Below, piece by piece: positions 37,583 through 46,308 of a DNA stretch of 50,072 bases; position 1 is the stretch's first letter, and each line of letters begins with the position of its first letter. Under the pieces are notes generated by a model that did not search any database, was not told the DNA's origin, and saw only the letters and a program-made list of their open reading frames with translations. The stretch is from a virus, in IMG/VR virus record IMGVR_UViG_3300031673_000078, positions 1 through 50,072 of that record; one strand, written 5' to 3'. The translations under genes were made by a program, and so were the position numbers.

Positions 37583-37896
37583 AACGCTTCCTCTAGCTTC
37601 GTGATTGTGATTGAATTGTAACGGTTCCGATATTTCCCGTTCTCCTGAATGTCGTTTAGGAATACGATTCGGTCAATCAAAATACGAAGAACCTCGTCAC
37701 ATTGTACCCCATTTACTCCACATTCCTTAGTCGGGCCTTTCTGGAACTTAATCCGCTGCCGTTCCTTCACACCACATTCAATCTCATACTCGTGTCCCTC
37801 GTCAAGAACGATAACGAATGGGCCACCAGCCTGTCTCGGTGGAATCACCCTCTCTTCTTTAGGCTGCATCCCCGACGGTTCTTTTTCATCAGTCAT
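37516..37896 (-). CDS. Possible Acb2/Tad1-domain cyclic-nucleotide sponge, 126 aa
   Basis: The C-terminal half (IKFQKGPTKECGVNGVQCDE with RNRYNSITITKLEEALWAMEERTKKR and ending KIEGT) follows a recurring phage pattern with a conserved GVNGV segment and an alpha-helical LTKLEEAL hairpin. This is like proteins I associate with the Acb2/Tad1 domain, which bind cyclic dinucleotides or gcADPR and block CBASS or Thoeris. The N-terminal 40 residues add a proline-rich lead. The assignment is pattern-based and should be treated as a hypothesis. Confidence 0.5.
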   Translation of the reverse strand: MTDEKEPSGMQPKEERVIPPRQAGGPFVIVLDEGHEYEIECGVKERQRIKFQKGPTKECGVNGVQCDEVLRILIDRIVFLNDIQENGKYRNRYNSITITKLEEALWAMEERTKKRLARKIEGTSLP

Positions 37897-37911
37897 AACA
37901 TCCTCCTTTAG

Positions 37912-39393
37912 TTAAATAACTTCGATTGAAAATCCTTCCTTTTTGTAGATTTTCAATCGTTCTCTGCTGTGCTTCTCCAAATACTTCCCGTCGGAATCAT
38001 AGAAATCTAAAATATGAACGACGTTCTCGCCGTCTTTCTTTCTGAGTCCACGACCGATCCTTTGAAGAATTTGTCTCCTGCTCTTCTTTCCTCCTACCAG
38101 AAACAGCATCTGAATTCTGTTGATGTCGATACCCTCATCAATAATGTTGGTCGAAATCAAAACCCTGAGCTTGCCATTCCTGAACCTGTCCAGGCTTCCT
38201 TCCCTGGTCTCGCTATCCCCGTGGATGAAGGCAACATTATTCTTCTCCTTCTCCCACAAAAGATCATAAAGAATTCTCCCGTGATCCAGGTAATCGATCA
38301 CGATAAGGCATTGCTTGTCTTTATATTCTCCACATACTTCCTGGACAACGATCCCGTTCCTCTCTTTGTTGTTAATGATATTGCTTCGGATCACCATCTG
38401 ATAAACAGGCTTATAAAGCTCTTGCCTCATCCTCCAGTCTGGCTCCTCATCTTTCTGGAGCTTACCTTCCTTGATGAACCTAGCTTTGACCTCTTCAACC
38501 AGTGCTGCATAATTGATGTGATGCGTAATCCTATGGACGAAAATGCTGGGCTCCGCAGAGATCCCCTGCTCAATCAGCTCCTTGTTGGAGATATTAAAAA
38601 CGACATCACCGATATACATCCTGGTCTGCCAGCCATCATACGAACTCTCTTCCTGAATCGTCCCAGAGAATCCATACCGATAAGTGGCCTTACTTCTTCT
38701 GAGAACCTTCTGAAATGATTCCGACTGCCCATGATGAGCTTCGTCGATCATCACGGCATTGCTCGAATCAAACATCTCAGTAATCTCATCATCGGTGTCT
38801 AGCCTGTTGACCAGCGTGAGAATCATTGCGATGTTAATCTTTGGATCGATGTCACAATAATCTGAGGTAACGGTTCCGACATTCATCCCCGTCTGATCCA
38901 TCACCATCTCCCGAAGCTGGACTAGGATCTCTTTCCTGTGGATCAAAATAAGAACCTTCTCGTCCTTCAGGATTTTGCAGAGACCCGAAATAATCGCAGA
39001 CTTCCCTGCATTCGTTGCTGCCTGAATCAAGCAATTCTTATTCTCAAATCCAGAAAAAATTGCTTCCTTCTGATAATCCCTGAGCTTCAGCCCAATCAAT
39101 GTCGGCATCTCAAACTTAATCGAATTGATCCTGCGTCTGTCATCAAGGTCTTTGTCATTGAGATTAAAGAGCTTCATCGCCCGACTCAAGAATCCAATCG
39201 GAACCATTCCGTTAGGAATCACACCATTCTTCCATCCCATAAAACATTTCTTCCCATCCCACTTCTTCGACTTGAATAAATGCGTATATCTCGCCCCAGG
39301 AACATCAATCGTAAGCATCTTCCTAAGCTCCGTTCTTTGATAAAAGTTGTCATAGACAACCTCAAAAAATGACGGATAAATAATTATCTTCAT
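37912..39393 (-). CDS. UvsW-like SF2 helicase, 493 aa
   Basis: Superfamily 2 ATPase: Walker A in QAATNAGKS (126-132), DEAH box in VMIDEAHHGQSES (about 216), motif III SGT (YGFSGT), motif V in ISTNIIDEGIDI and motif VI QRIGRGLRK. The N-terminal domain (residues 1-100) matches the small fold preceding the helicase in T4 UvsW. UvsW-type enzymes unwind D-loops and R-loops and restart replication. ATG 39393 overlaps the primase stop. Confidence 0.88.
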   Translation of the reverse strand: MKIIIYPSFFEVVYDNFYQRTELRKMLTIDVPGARYTHLFKSKKWDGKKCFMGWKNGVIPNGMVPIGFLSRAMKLFNLNDKDLDDRRRINSIKFEMPTLIGLKLRDYQKEAIFSGFENKNCLIQAATNAGKSAIISGLCKILKDEKVLILIHRKEILVQLREMVMDQTGMNVGTVTSDYCDIDPKINIAMILTLVNRLDTDDEITEMFDSSNAVMIDEAHHGQSESFQKVLRRSKATYRYGFSGTIQEESSYDGWQTRMYIGDVVFNISNKELIEQGISAEPSIFVHRITHHINYAALVEEVKARFIKEGKLQKDEEPDWRMRQELYKPVYQMVIRSNIINNKERNGIVVQEVCGEYKDKQCLIVIDYLDHGRILYDLLWEKEKNNVAFIHGDSETREGSLDRFRNGKLRVLISTNIIDEGIDINRIQMLFLVGGKKSRRQILQRIGRGLRKKDGENVVHILDFYDSDGKYLEKHSRERLKIYKKEGFSIEVI

Positions 39394-40247
39394 CGTCTCA
39401 TCCTCCCCTTGACGTAGCCAAGCAATCCGACATCACCAATAACCCCACAAGAAGCAACATCCCCATCTCCAATGAATAAAGAGCTCACCTTATCTTCCCC
39501 CAGAATCTCTTTCAGTTGTGTTTCAAATTTCACCTGCTTCTTTGCCATATCACTATCCAGGCACAGCTTCACTGAATACTTCATCGTCCTTAAATAAGCC
39601 ATCATCCCATCCGAAAGACTACTGCCCATCAACATTATCACCATATTCCCAGTATCCTTATTCACTGTAATTCCATCAAAGACACCTTCAACAATCCAAA
39701 CTCGACTGGTATCTCCGTCATACTTTAAAATCTTATTCGACTTCGGCACTGCTGCGTGAAGATACTTCGGCTTCACTCCCTTGAAAATCCCTCTCGCATT
39801 CCAAAAAATCAGCTTTCCTGCGAGATCATAAAATGGGAAAAGAATTCGTTTCTTTGGCTCCCACCACTTAATGTTGTATCGATCCACATCAGCTTCAGTA
39901 ATCCTGCGAGTGGAAAGATATTTCAAGATAATCTCTTTATTCTTCGAGTCCTTGATTTCCATAAGTCCCTCTGGGGTGGGAAGAACCCCAGGCTCCTCAT
40001 CCACTGGTGCAGACTTGCTGAAACGAATATCAAAATCGAAATTAAGATTAAGGTCACGAAAAAGACGAACAACGCTGCCACCAATATCACAAGCCCAATC
40101 GTGAAACATACCTTTGTCAAGATTGACTCCAAAATTCCACCGATCATTCTTGCAGTACGGGCAAGTCCTGAAAACAACCTCATTCCTCTCCTCCTTGTAG
40201 GATCCCAATTCATCAGCCAGCTTCTGGATGATCTGTTCCCTACTCAT
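39390..40247 (-). CDS. DnaG-like primase, 285 aa
   Basis: N-terminal zinc domain CPYCKNDRWNFGVNLDKGMF with C-x6-G-type end (WACDIGG). The toprim domain has the catalytic Glu in WIVEGVFDGITV and the Asp pair in LCLDSDMAKK. It is shorter than bacterial DnaG, lacking a C-terminal helicase-binding domain of normal size. Overlapping neighbours are the helicase genes, as expected for a primosome operon. Confidence 0.84.
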   Translation of the reverse strand: MSREQIIQKLADELGSYKEERNEVVFRTCPYCKNDRWNFGVNLDKGMFHDWACDIGGSVVRLFRDLNLNFDFDIRFSKSAPVDEEPGVLPTPEGLMEIKDSKNKEIILKYLSTRRITEADVDRYNIKWWEPKKRILFPFYDLAGKLIFWNARGIFKGVKPKYLHAAVPKSNKILKYDGDTSRVWIVEGVFDGITVNKDTGNMVIMLMGSSLSDGMMAYLRTMKYSVKLCLDSDMAKKQVKFETQLKEILGEDKVSSLFIGDGDVASCGVIGDVGLLGYVKGRMRR

Positions 40248-41542
40248 TTGATCCAGCCGTTCTTCTGTGCAAAGGTCAGATCACAAAGAGTCATCAGATC
40301 CAAGTCACAGAAGAGCTCAACCTCAGCACCCTTGTAATAATCACGATTCTTTACGATAGCAATCCGCATCCTCTTCGCATCCAATTCATCAGGTGTCTGA
40401 TTCAGAGAAAGAACCACGTCACTGGATTGAACCTTACCGAATGATTCCCCGATATCCTCAGCCCCGACCAGCACCTTCTTCGATGACTTTCTGTTGGACT
40501 GAGTTGCGGTCACAATCGGAATCGACATCTGCATCGGAATCTCTCGGAGATCATCCACAATCAAACGCCAATATGAAAATCCCTCCTGAGTTCTAATCGA
40601 CTTCTTCCTGCTTATCATCAGATCCAAATGGTCAACGATAATCACCCTCGGAACAAATCCCTCACTGATCTCCATCCTCAACAATTCACCCCTGAGATCG
40701 TCCACGCTGCAAGTGTTTGCAGGCGTATAAAGCACCTTCGCCCTGGATTTATGCAGTGAAAAGAATTTTCCAACCCATCGAATAATTTCTTTCTCATTCC
40801 TCTCCGTCAGGTAATCTTTGTTTTTGTAAAGAATCCTACGATAAAGCCTGCGGAGAATATCCTGAATGGACATCTCCATTGAAAGATAAAGCACGTCGGC
40901 ACCCTGTGCCAAAAACCCATACATCATATTGATCAGGAATGCCGTCTTTCCTCTACCTGACGGAGCAACCACACAGGTCAGCTCCTTGATACCGACACCA
41001 CCGAACAGCATCTGATCCAGCCCTGAAATCCTCGTCGGAACCTTCTCCGTAAATCGATGCCTGACAAAATAAACATTCTCTTCGGCATTCTCTGCATCCA
41101 CCGATTTGAACTGAGAAACATCTCCTGCATTCAGGGAAGTAAAAAGAAGATCCTTCAACTTCCCAACGAGCTTCTTTGAATCCTGGGTATCGAAGGACTC
41201 CGCAATATCAACGATCCCTTTCTTGATTTCACCCTTCGCTATGTCTTCCCCCAGGAAATTCTTTAAAACTTCGGGATCAATATCATTCTGGGGAGCTCCG
41301 TAGATCTCGTTGACGAACTTTTTGTAATCCGCAATATACTTCTGCTCATCCTCAGAGAGCCTGTCAAAATATAAAAGTAATTCCTCACGCTTCGGAACCC
41401 TTGAATATTCCCCGAAGAAGCCACCTATCAATCCCAGGATGTTTCTATCGATTTTCTCAAGAGCCTTCTTCTCCATCAAATTTCTGACTTCGATGTAGAA
41501 ACCCGTAGAGCCAACTATCTTCGCAAAAATCTTCTTTATCAT
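40244..41542 (-). CDS. DnaB-like replicative helicase, 432 aa
   Basis: RecA-fold hexameric helicase: Walker A is VVAPSGRGKTAF (193-200), H1a-type SMEMSIQDILRRLYRR, Walker B in VIIVDHLDLM, a TATQSNR sensor, arginine-finger region near AEDIGESFGKVQSS. The N-terminal 165 residues are the all-helical collar. ATGA overlaps on both sides place it in one operon with primase and loader. Confidence 0.9.
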   Translation of the reverse strand: MIKKIFAKIVGSTGFYIEVRNLMEKKALEKIDRNILGLIGGFFGEYSRVPKREELLLYFDRLSEDEQKYIADYKKFVNEIYGAPQNDIDPEVLKNFLGEDIAKGEIKKGIVDIAESFDTQDSKKLVGKLKDLLFTSLNAGDVSQFKSVDAENAEENVYFVRHRFTEKVPTRISGLDQMLFGGVGIKELTCVVAPSGRGKTAFLINMMYGFLAQGADVLYLSMEMSIQDILRRLYRRILYKNKDYLTERNEKEIIRWVGKFFSLHKSRAKVLYTPANTCSVDDLRGELLRMEISEGFVPRVIIVDHLDLMISRKKSIRTQEGFSYWRLIVDDLREIPMQMSIPIVTATQSNRKSSKKVLVGAEDIGESFGKVQSSDVVLSLNQTPDELDAKRMRIAIVKNRDYYKGAEVELFCDLDLMTLCDLTFAQKNGWIK

Positions 41543-42150
41543 TTGCTGCGCCGAAAATCCTGTTTGGGAAAATCAATAAAATCTCCAGTTGATTCAATTC
41601 GAGATGCCACATACTCCCCAAAAGCAGAGCGAATCATCCGCTTCAATTCAGAGGAAGAAAAATTAGTCGTAGAAACGAGAACCCTTTTGTTTTCAAATCG
41701 ATCCAGAAGAATATCCTTCAGAACCTGAAACTCCATCTTCACGGGATCAACAATCTTCTCGCTCTTGCTAATGTCATCCATAAAAAGAAATCTCGGAGTA
41801 AGGTACGGAAGCAGACCAATCCTCGTAGAGTGCGTCTGCTGAAAGCCTTCGATGATTTCGGTGATGAGGGAAAGGAATTGAATATAAACGGCAAAGTTGG
41901 AGCCCATCACCCCTTTATCCTTCGCCACCCGTGCCCTAAATAAACCAACCAGAAAATGGGTTTTCCCACTACCTGGTGATCCACACAAGAATAAATATCG
42001 CTGCTCAAACTTGTCGTTAATTATCTGATCTGCAGCCGTCAATAGCTTTTGAAATAACTTCTCGTCGTACCGTGCTTCAAAATTATGTAAATGCGAGTCG
42101 TAATGATCAGGCTGAACACCAGTCAAAACAGGAACGCTTTCAAAATTCAT
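41539..42150 (-). CDS. DnaC-like helicase loader, AAA+ ATPase, 203 aa
   Basis: Walker A CGSPGSGKTH (57-64), Walker B RFLFMDDIS (120-127), sensor-1 Thr/Asn in VLVSTTNFS, and Arg residues near the end (VASRIESTGDFIDF). The size and order match DnaC/DnaI loaders that place DnaB on ssDNA. It starts MNFESVPVLT at 42150 in ATGA overlap with the gene before it. Confidence 0.84.
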   Translation of the reverse strand: MNFESVPVLTGVQPDHYDSHLHNFEARYDEKLFQKLLTAADQIINDKFEQRYLFLCGSPGSGKTHFLVGLFRARVAKDKGVMGSNFAVYIQFLSLITEIIEGFQQTHSTRIGLLPYLTPRFLFMDDISKSEKIVDPVKMEFQVLKDILLDRFENKRVLVSTTNFSSSELKRMIRSAFGEYVASRIESTGDFIDFPKQDFRRSK

Positions 42151-42332
42151 CCCTTCCCCACGTTCCACAATCTCTCCCTTCCCGTTAATCTTCGATACTG
42201 ATCGCTGTTCTGCTCAAAATGCTGGCACCCGTTATCGAAGCACCCATTCCTTTCAAGAACCCTCCGCTCAACATCGAAGTCGTGAAGACGGCAGTACCCA
42301 AAGTACCGCCGTCTCCGCTTCTTCTTTTTCAT
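42147..42332 (-). CDS. Small basic Cys protein, 61 aa
   Basis: MKKKKRRRRYFGYCRLHDFD with C, H and later CFDNGC gives a possible small zinc site. TAATG overlap with the upstream gene and ATGA overlap with the loader gene support it. Function unknown. Confidence 0.6.
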   Translation of the reverse strand: MKKKKRRRRYFGYCRLHDFDVERRVLERNGCFDNGCQHFEQNSDQYRRLTGRERLWNVGKG

Positions 42333-42748
42333 TATTTGAACGAAATCTTATAGTCAATCGCCACATTGACTTTCTTGAATACGGTAATGCTTCCAAGAAT
42401 CAGACTAGCTTGAATAAAGCTCCTGACCTCTTCCTCGGTCTCGAATCCCTTGACTCCGCCATTCTTGATGTAAACAAGATAATTCGATTTCTCAAGAATC
42501 TTCTCCGTCTTATGCTGTCCTTTCGGAGATGAAGTCTGAATTCCCATATCGGAAGTCATTTTGTGAAACCGCTGATACAACGCAGAAGGCCCACACTTGC
42601 GACCAAACTTCTCAAGACAATACTTCGTCATATTTTCATCTTCAATCTGTCTGAGAGTCGGTCTGCCACCGTGATCCTGAATCACCTTCTTCGACCAAGC
42701 TACTTCCGCTGGTGTCAGCGGAGCAAACTTCAGTAATCTCTTCGCCAT
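42332..42748 (-). CDS. Hypothetical protein with HTH-like N-terminus, 138 aa
   Basis: Starts MAKRLLKFAPLTPAEVAWSK; the first half (GGRPTLRQIEDENMTKYCLEKFG) looks like a winged or homeodomain-like helix unit. The C-terminal half is a small alpha/beta unit (YLVYIKNGGVKGFETEEEVR). In a replication operon this may be an origin- or ssDNA-binding factor, by position only. AGGAGG precedes the start. Confidence 0.6.
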   Translation of the reverse strand: MAKRLLKFAPLTPAEVAWSKKVIQDHGGRPTLRQIEDENMTKYCLEKFGRKCGPSALYQRFHKMTSDMGIQTSSPKGQHKTEKILEKSNYLVYIKNGGVKGFETEEEVRSFIQASLILGSITVFKKVNVAIDYKISFK

Positions 42749-42773
42749 CTTCTTTGTCCTCCTTCCTTCCATC

Positions 42774-43199
42774 CTATTTTTTTCTAAATGAATCTACGAC
42801 CAGCATCTTGGGTTTGAATTCGAGCTTCATCCCCTCAAACATCTTGAAATTCAATTTCCTAAGAGCCTTGTAAACGTGCTGTCCGTTCGCAATGACTCCA
42901 AACCCCATCGAGAAACGCATCCGTGTTTCATAGGCTGCGTGTTCCGCTTTCTCTTCCAGGGTGTATCCGCCCTTCGTTGTGTAGATCCATCTATCGAATC
43001 CCTCAACGCCGTTACGGAAATTCTCCCTAGCTTGTGCGATGGCCTTCCGAACCTTGTCTCTCGGAATATCCATCTCTTCGGCCAAAACGCTCATGGAAAG
43101 AATACCTCCACTCTCCATCGTATCCAGCAACAGCTCCGCCTCACTTGTCCTCTTCACGACGGAACCGTTTTTCCTTTTTTGAAGTTGCTTACTTTTCAT
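42774..43199 (-). CDS. HTH protein, 141 aa
   Basis: Residues about 30-60 (GGILSMSVLAEEMDIPRDKV then RKAIAQARENF) are a clear winged-helix or HTH pattern. The C-terminal half is strand-rich. It may be a transcriptional regulator or initiator. ATGA overlap with the gene at 43196. Confidence 0.64.
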   Translation of the reverse strand: MKSKQLQKRKNGSVVKRTSEAELLLDTMESGGILSMSVLAEEMDIPRDKVRKAIAQARENFRNGVEGFDRWIYTTKGGYTLEEKAEHAAYETRMRFSMGFGVIANGQHVYKALRKLNFKMFEGMKLEFKPKMLVVDSFRKK

Positions 43200-43597
43200 C
43201 GCTTGTCCTCCAAGACTTTCTGGAAAAGGCCAGCGTCTCGGATGCCAAACACTGCTTTTTGAACGATGTCCTTCTTATCCTGCGGAAGAGCTTTGAAGTT
43301 GAGCTTGTTAGCTTCTTCTTTGACCCTGATGAGCAATATCACCAAATTCATCAAATCGAGACTACCCTTGAGTGCTTTCTTAACCTCTCGGATATTCTTC
43401 TTCTCTTCTTCGGTTAAGGGACTAACCCTTCTTTTGGGTCGCTTCGCCTTCTCGGATATCGATACCTTAACGCCCTTTTTGGTGACATTAAGAAGAATCT
43501 TGTCGTCGCCAACATACGACTTGTATTTGGCTTCGTCAGAGACCTTTTCCACCTTCGTTTTCAACAATCTTGCCAAACCCTCTAGCTTTGCATTCAT
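43196..43597 (-). CDS. Basic hypothetical protein, 133 aa
   Basis: First gene after promoter motif P2; ATG 43597 lies nine bases after AAGGAGG. Lys-rich, with an N-terminal coiled segment and a central KRPKRRVSPLTEEEKKN stretch. Mostly helical. No recognised motif, but basic proteins at the head of a replication operon often bind DNA. Confidence 0.66.
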   Translation of the reverse strand: MNAKLEGLARLLKTKVEKVSDEAKYKSYVGDDKILLNVTKKGVKVSISEKAKRPKRRVSPLTEEEKKNIREVKKALKGSLDLMNLVILLIRVKEEANKLNFKALPQDKKDIVQKAVFGIRDAGLFQKVLEDKR

Positions 43598-43628
43598 CTT
43601 ATCCATCCTCCTTTTTTTACTCCTTCTT

Positions 43629-43666
43629 CACTATAACGATCCCACCTACCCGTTTTTTTACATTTT
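43629..43666 (-). promoter_or_regulatory. Repeated promoter-like motif, copy P2
   Basis: Minus strand ATGTAAAAAAACGG then GGTGGGATCGTTATAGTG. It is identical to P1 over the GGTGGGATCGTTATAGTG part. Located between the gene at 43671 and the ATG at 43597. Confidence 0.75.
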
Positions 43667-43670
43667 ATTT

Positions 43671-44039
43671 TTAATCCAGCCCGTCTTCGTTTCCTCTAGG
43701 ATTATGCGGAACAGCATATTCCTCCTGGGATTGCTGCCCAACAAACTCCTTCCCAGACTCTTCGTTGACATAATACCAATAGCGATGCCACGGATTGGCC
43801 CCTGGGAACTTCGATGGAACAACCTCCGTCTGAAACGGCTGCATATCTTTTGTGATGGTATAAACCTTCCCCTCCATCACGATCTCAATACGAACTGCTT
43901 TGCTGAGATATGCTTTAGCCTGATCAGAGATGCTAAAGGAAAAATTCCCCTTCTTGCTTTTGATCGGCCTCCGAAGTTTTGTTCGTAAAAAATCCCTACC
44001 ACATTCCCAATCTTCACCACGCAATGTTATGACTTGCAT
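43671..44039 (-). CDS. Hypothetical protein, 122 aa
   Basis: Begins MQVITLRGEDWECGRDFLRT and is beta-rich in the middle (VRIEIVMEGKVYTITKDM), with a Trp/Tyr-rich segment (WHRYWYYVNEESG). The TAA of the upstream gene directly precedes its ATG. No recognised domain. Confidence 0.66.
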   Translation of the reverse strand: MQVITLRGEDWECGRDFLRTKLRRPIKSKKGNFSFSISDQAKAYLSKAVRIEIVMEGKVYTITKDMQPFQTEVVPSKFPGANPWHRYWYYVNEESGKEFVGQQSQEEYAVPHNPRGNEDGLD

Positions 44040-44510
44040 TTATCCCTCCTCAGAAAGAATCATTTCCTTGACTGTATTAAGGAAAATCCTCTTGAGTTCA
44101 TTGCCATACCCAAACCGCTTCTGGTTGATTTCAATGGACTTCAGGATGTCCCCATCAGCGTGTCTCCTGGTGGCTGCTCTCCAGTCGCAAATCATCTCAA
44201 TCAGGTCAAACAAACTCATCCCCAGGATGCCGTTAGAACTGAATTCTGGATGATGTGAATTGTTGGCGTAATGGTGATCCAGGGCTGGCTTCATCTGCGC
44301 CAGGAACCCTTTGTATTCCTCCGACCCATAAGTGCTGCCCTTCAGCTTCGGAGTGAATTCCACGAAGGTATCGACCTCGATATCCGACATCTTCGATGCG
44401 TCGTGTTTCTCTGCCCGATCAGCTATGTTGTTAATGACTCCCAGAAGTTCCTTGCGAACCTCACCGATGTGTTCCTTCGTCTGCAGTATTGTTATCTCTT
44501 TTTCATTCAT
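44040..44510 (-). CDS. DUF5662-like phage protein, 156 aa
   Basis: Characteristic order of motifs: EKHDASKMSDIEVD, then KPALDHHYANNSHHPEFS, LFDLIEMICDWRAAT, RHADGDILKSI and RFGYG. The HxxSK and HHxxNSHHPE histidines could bind metal, as in HD-type hydrolases; the family function is unassigned. GGAGCAATCTG precedes the ATG. Confidence 0.78.
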   Translation of the reverse strand: MNEKEITILQTKEHIGEVRKELLGVINNIADRAEKHDASKMSDIEVDTFVEFTPKLKGSTYGSEEYKGFLAQMKPALDHHYANNSHHPEFSSNGILGMSLFDLIEMICDWRAATRRHADGDILKSIEINQKRFGYGNELKRIFLNTVKEMILSEEG

Positions 44511-44522
44511 CAGATTGCTCCT

Positions 44523-44792
44523 TCACTCATAAAAACTCTTGAGTTGAATTTGTTCAATTTTGTGAGTGGCCTGAATATCAACGTGATGACAAATAATCTT
44601 GTCGATCTCAGATACCTTCCACGGTCTATATTTCTTTAATGCACCATTGCATAAAGAAAAGGCTTTGTTCTGTGAAAATTTCTTAGCATCTTTGAGATCG
44701 CAGGTGTATCCGTTGCTGTCGGTTCTCCACCAAAGAAGACAATTCCCGACAACCCCACGCTCAATATTCTCGACGTAATACTGCTCGCTCAT
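44523..44792 (-). CDS. Small phage protein with VGNCLLWW motif, 89 aa
   Basis: MSEQYYVENIERGVVGNCLL, WW, then DSNGYTCDLKDAKKF and a basic C-terminal half. The YYVxN...VGNxLLWW...GYTxDL pattern occurs in many phage genomes with no known function. ATGA overlap with the membrane gene above. Confidence 0.7.
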   Translation of the reverse strand: MSEQYYVENIERGVVGNCLLWWRTDSNGYTCDLKDAKKFSQNKAFSLCNGALKKYRPWKVSEIDKIICHHVDIQATHKIEQIQLKSFYE

Positions 44793-44920
44793 AACATTCT
44801 CGCCATCACAAAAACAATAAACGCCAGGGCTACAAGAAACGCCAGGGCTACAAGCGTGACCCCAATGATTACAAAAACCTGCGCTGCTGGATGAAGTACC
44901 GCTATCGCTTCAAGCATCAT
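44789..44920 (-). CDS. Single-pass membrane peptide, 43 aa
   Basis: MMLEAIAVLHPAAQVFVIIG plus a strongly hydrophobic C-terminal stretch; almost the whole protein is one long transmembrane segment. The ATG overlaps the phosphoesterase stop (ATGA). The long in-frame extension upstream is shadow. Function unknown. Confidence 0.6.
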   Translation of the reverse strand: MMLEAIAVLHPAAQVFVIIGVTLVALAFLVALAFIVFVMARML

Positions 44921-45423
44921 ATCGCCCCTCTTGCTACCAGTGTAAGAACTGTGTCGAGCAGGACAGGCTGGAAATCCCACACATCCACCCCGACGTTTAC
45001 GATTGTTGTTTTGACATCCAGGCGTGTCTTCAACCGAACCTGCCATCGCTCGTGAATATGCCCACACAAATTCAATGGATGTTCCATCGACGCATACAAG
45101 GGATCGTGACCAAGCCTGATTCTCATACCGCCATACTCAATACTCACTGTTTGCGGTCTGTGCTTAAAAAACGTCTGTCTATCGTGATTGCCAATCACCC
45201 AGATAAATTCTCCTGGAAGATCGACAAGATAATGCTCTGGGTTCTTGTAAAAGCAAAAGTCACCCAGAAAATAAACCAAGTCATCCTTGCCAACAACTGC
45301 CCTGAAGTTATCCAGAATAGCCTTGTCCATCGCCTCCACGCTATCGAAAGGACGGCTGCAATACTTGATGATTTTCTTGTGCCCCAGATGCCAATCTGAA
45401 GTCACCCAAATTTTCCTACTCAT
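44917..45423 (-). CDS. Calcineurin-like metallophosphoesterase, 168 aa
   Basis: Motifs of the fold in order: IWVTSDWHLGHKK, DLVYFLGDFCFY, VIGNHDRQTF, IRLGHDPLY and CGHIHERW. All metal-ligand residues are present, so a phosphodiesterase or phosphatase activity is likely. Small phage members may act on nucleotides or RNA. Start MSRKIW behind a G-rich site; the longer ORF overlaps the upstream peptide. Confidence 0.86.
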   Translation of the reverse strand: MSRKIWVTSDWHLGHKKIIKYCSRPFDSVEAMDKAILDNFRAVVGKDDLVYFLGDFCFYKNPEHYLVDLPGEFIWVIGNHDRQTFFKHRPQTVSIEYGGMRIRLGHDPLYASMEHPLNLCGHIHERWQVRLKTRLDVKTTIVNVGVDVWDFQPVLLDTVLTLVARGAI

Positions 45424-45560
45424 CCACCCCCCCAGAACATCCTCCTTAACAATCCCCAAAACCCATCATAAACCCAAAGAGCCTTGTAGGATCCAAATTG
45501 ACACTTAGGGCATTCCACCCCAATTAAAAACAAATGCTTACACCTTGCACAAACTCGCAT
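45420..45560 (-). CDS. Small zinc protein, 46 aa
   Basis: CARC and CPKC knuckles in MRVCARCKHLFLIGVECPKC give a compact zinc site, followed by a Trp/Gly-rich tail. ATG 45560 overlaps the upstream TGA (TGATG) and its own TGA overlaps the phosphoesterase ATG (ATGA). Convincing by arrangement; function unknown. Confidence 0.64.
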   Translation of the reverse strand: MRVCARCKHLFLIGVECPKCQFGSYKALWVYDGFWGLLRRMFWGGG

Positions 45561-46273
45561 CAGTCAATCCGCATCAATGCTTCAAGTTCGTTAATCTCTT
45601 CCTTCGAGAGTCCACCCTTCTGACCCTCTGGAGCATCTGCATCGAAACCTTCACCCTTCTTGAAGAGCTCGATTATTTTAACCCTGTATTCGTCATCCCG
45701 TTCCTGCCAGTCGATGAAAAGCTCAAGCACCTGCCTGGGCTTCGCCCAATATCCCTTACCGATGTATTTGATGACTCGATAAGTCGAACTGATTGGACAG
45801 TGGATGTTTTTCAATCGAAGAATTTTCTGCTTCTCATCCTCGATGAAATCTTCATCCACAAGACATTCGGTTGGAGACTGAATCCCAGCCCTCACGATTG
45901 AGAAATCAAAATTGTCCAGGATAAGCGACATTTCTCCGAGGGTTACGACTCTGCCTTCTTGGGTGGGTTTGATGAGCTGAACTGGGGGACAAGCCAGCCA
46001 CTTGATTGCTTCATGCTTCTTAAGGGTCAATGAGATATCGTTCTCATGCTTAATCTCAAAACCTTCCGAAACAAAGTATTCTTTCAATCCTTCATATGCT
46101 TCTACCTTCAAAGGGAAAACATCGATGTCCCCTGCCGTAACTGGCTTGCTGTTTTGCGATGCACAATATCTTGCATAGCCACCGCAAATGATTCCTTCTC
46201 TAGCTGTAACTGCTTCATACAGCTCCTTGATTTCAGTGAAACCTCTCAACAAAGGTACTGTAACGTATGCCAT
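45560..46273 (-). CDS. Nucleotidyltransferase-like protein, 237 aa
   Basis: Contains ICGGYARYCASQ followed by AGDIDVFPL, the GG/GS...DxD layout of DNA polymerase beta-type nucleotidyltransferases. The two Asp (DID) would bind Mg. The rest includes a C-terminal helical part. It is shorter than tRNA-nucleotidyltransferases and lacks the tRNA-binding domain, so the substrate is unknown; AMP or UMP transfer to a protein or small RNA is possible. Start MAYVTVPLLRG at 46273. Confidence 0.68.
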   Translation of the reverse strand: MAYVTVPLLRGFTEIKELYEAVTAREGIICGGYARYCASQNSKPVTAGDIDVFPLKVEAYEGLKEYFVSEGFEIKHENDISLTLKKHEAIKWLACPPVQLIKPTQEGRVVTLGEMSLILDNFDFSIVRAGIQSPTECLVDEDFIEDEKQKILRLKNIHCPISSTYRVIKYIGKGYWAKPRQVLELFIDWQERDDEYRVKIIELFKKGEGFDADAPEGQKGGLSKEEINELEALMRID

Positions 46274-46308
46274 CTTCTTCACCATCCTTTTTGAATTTCA
46301 ATTCTCAA

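Noticed and set aside
38014-38718. Plus-strand ORF of 234 codons
   Set aside because: Antisense shadow of the UvsW-like helicase.
45560-46273. CBASS-type cyclase
   Set aside because: No effector, sensor or Cap genes adjacent; the core resembles generic nucleotidyltransferases only.
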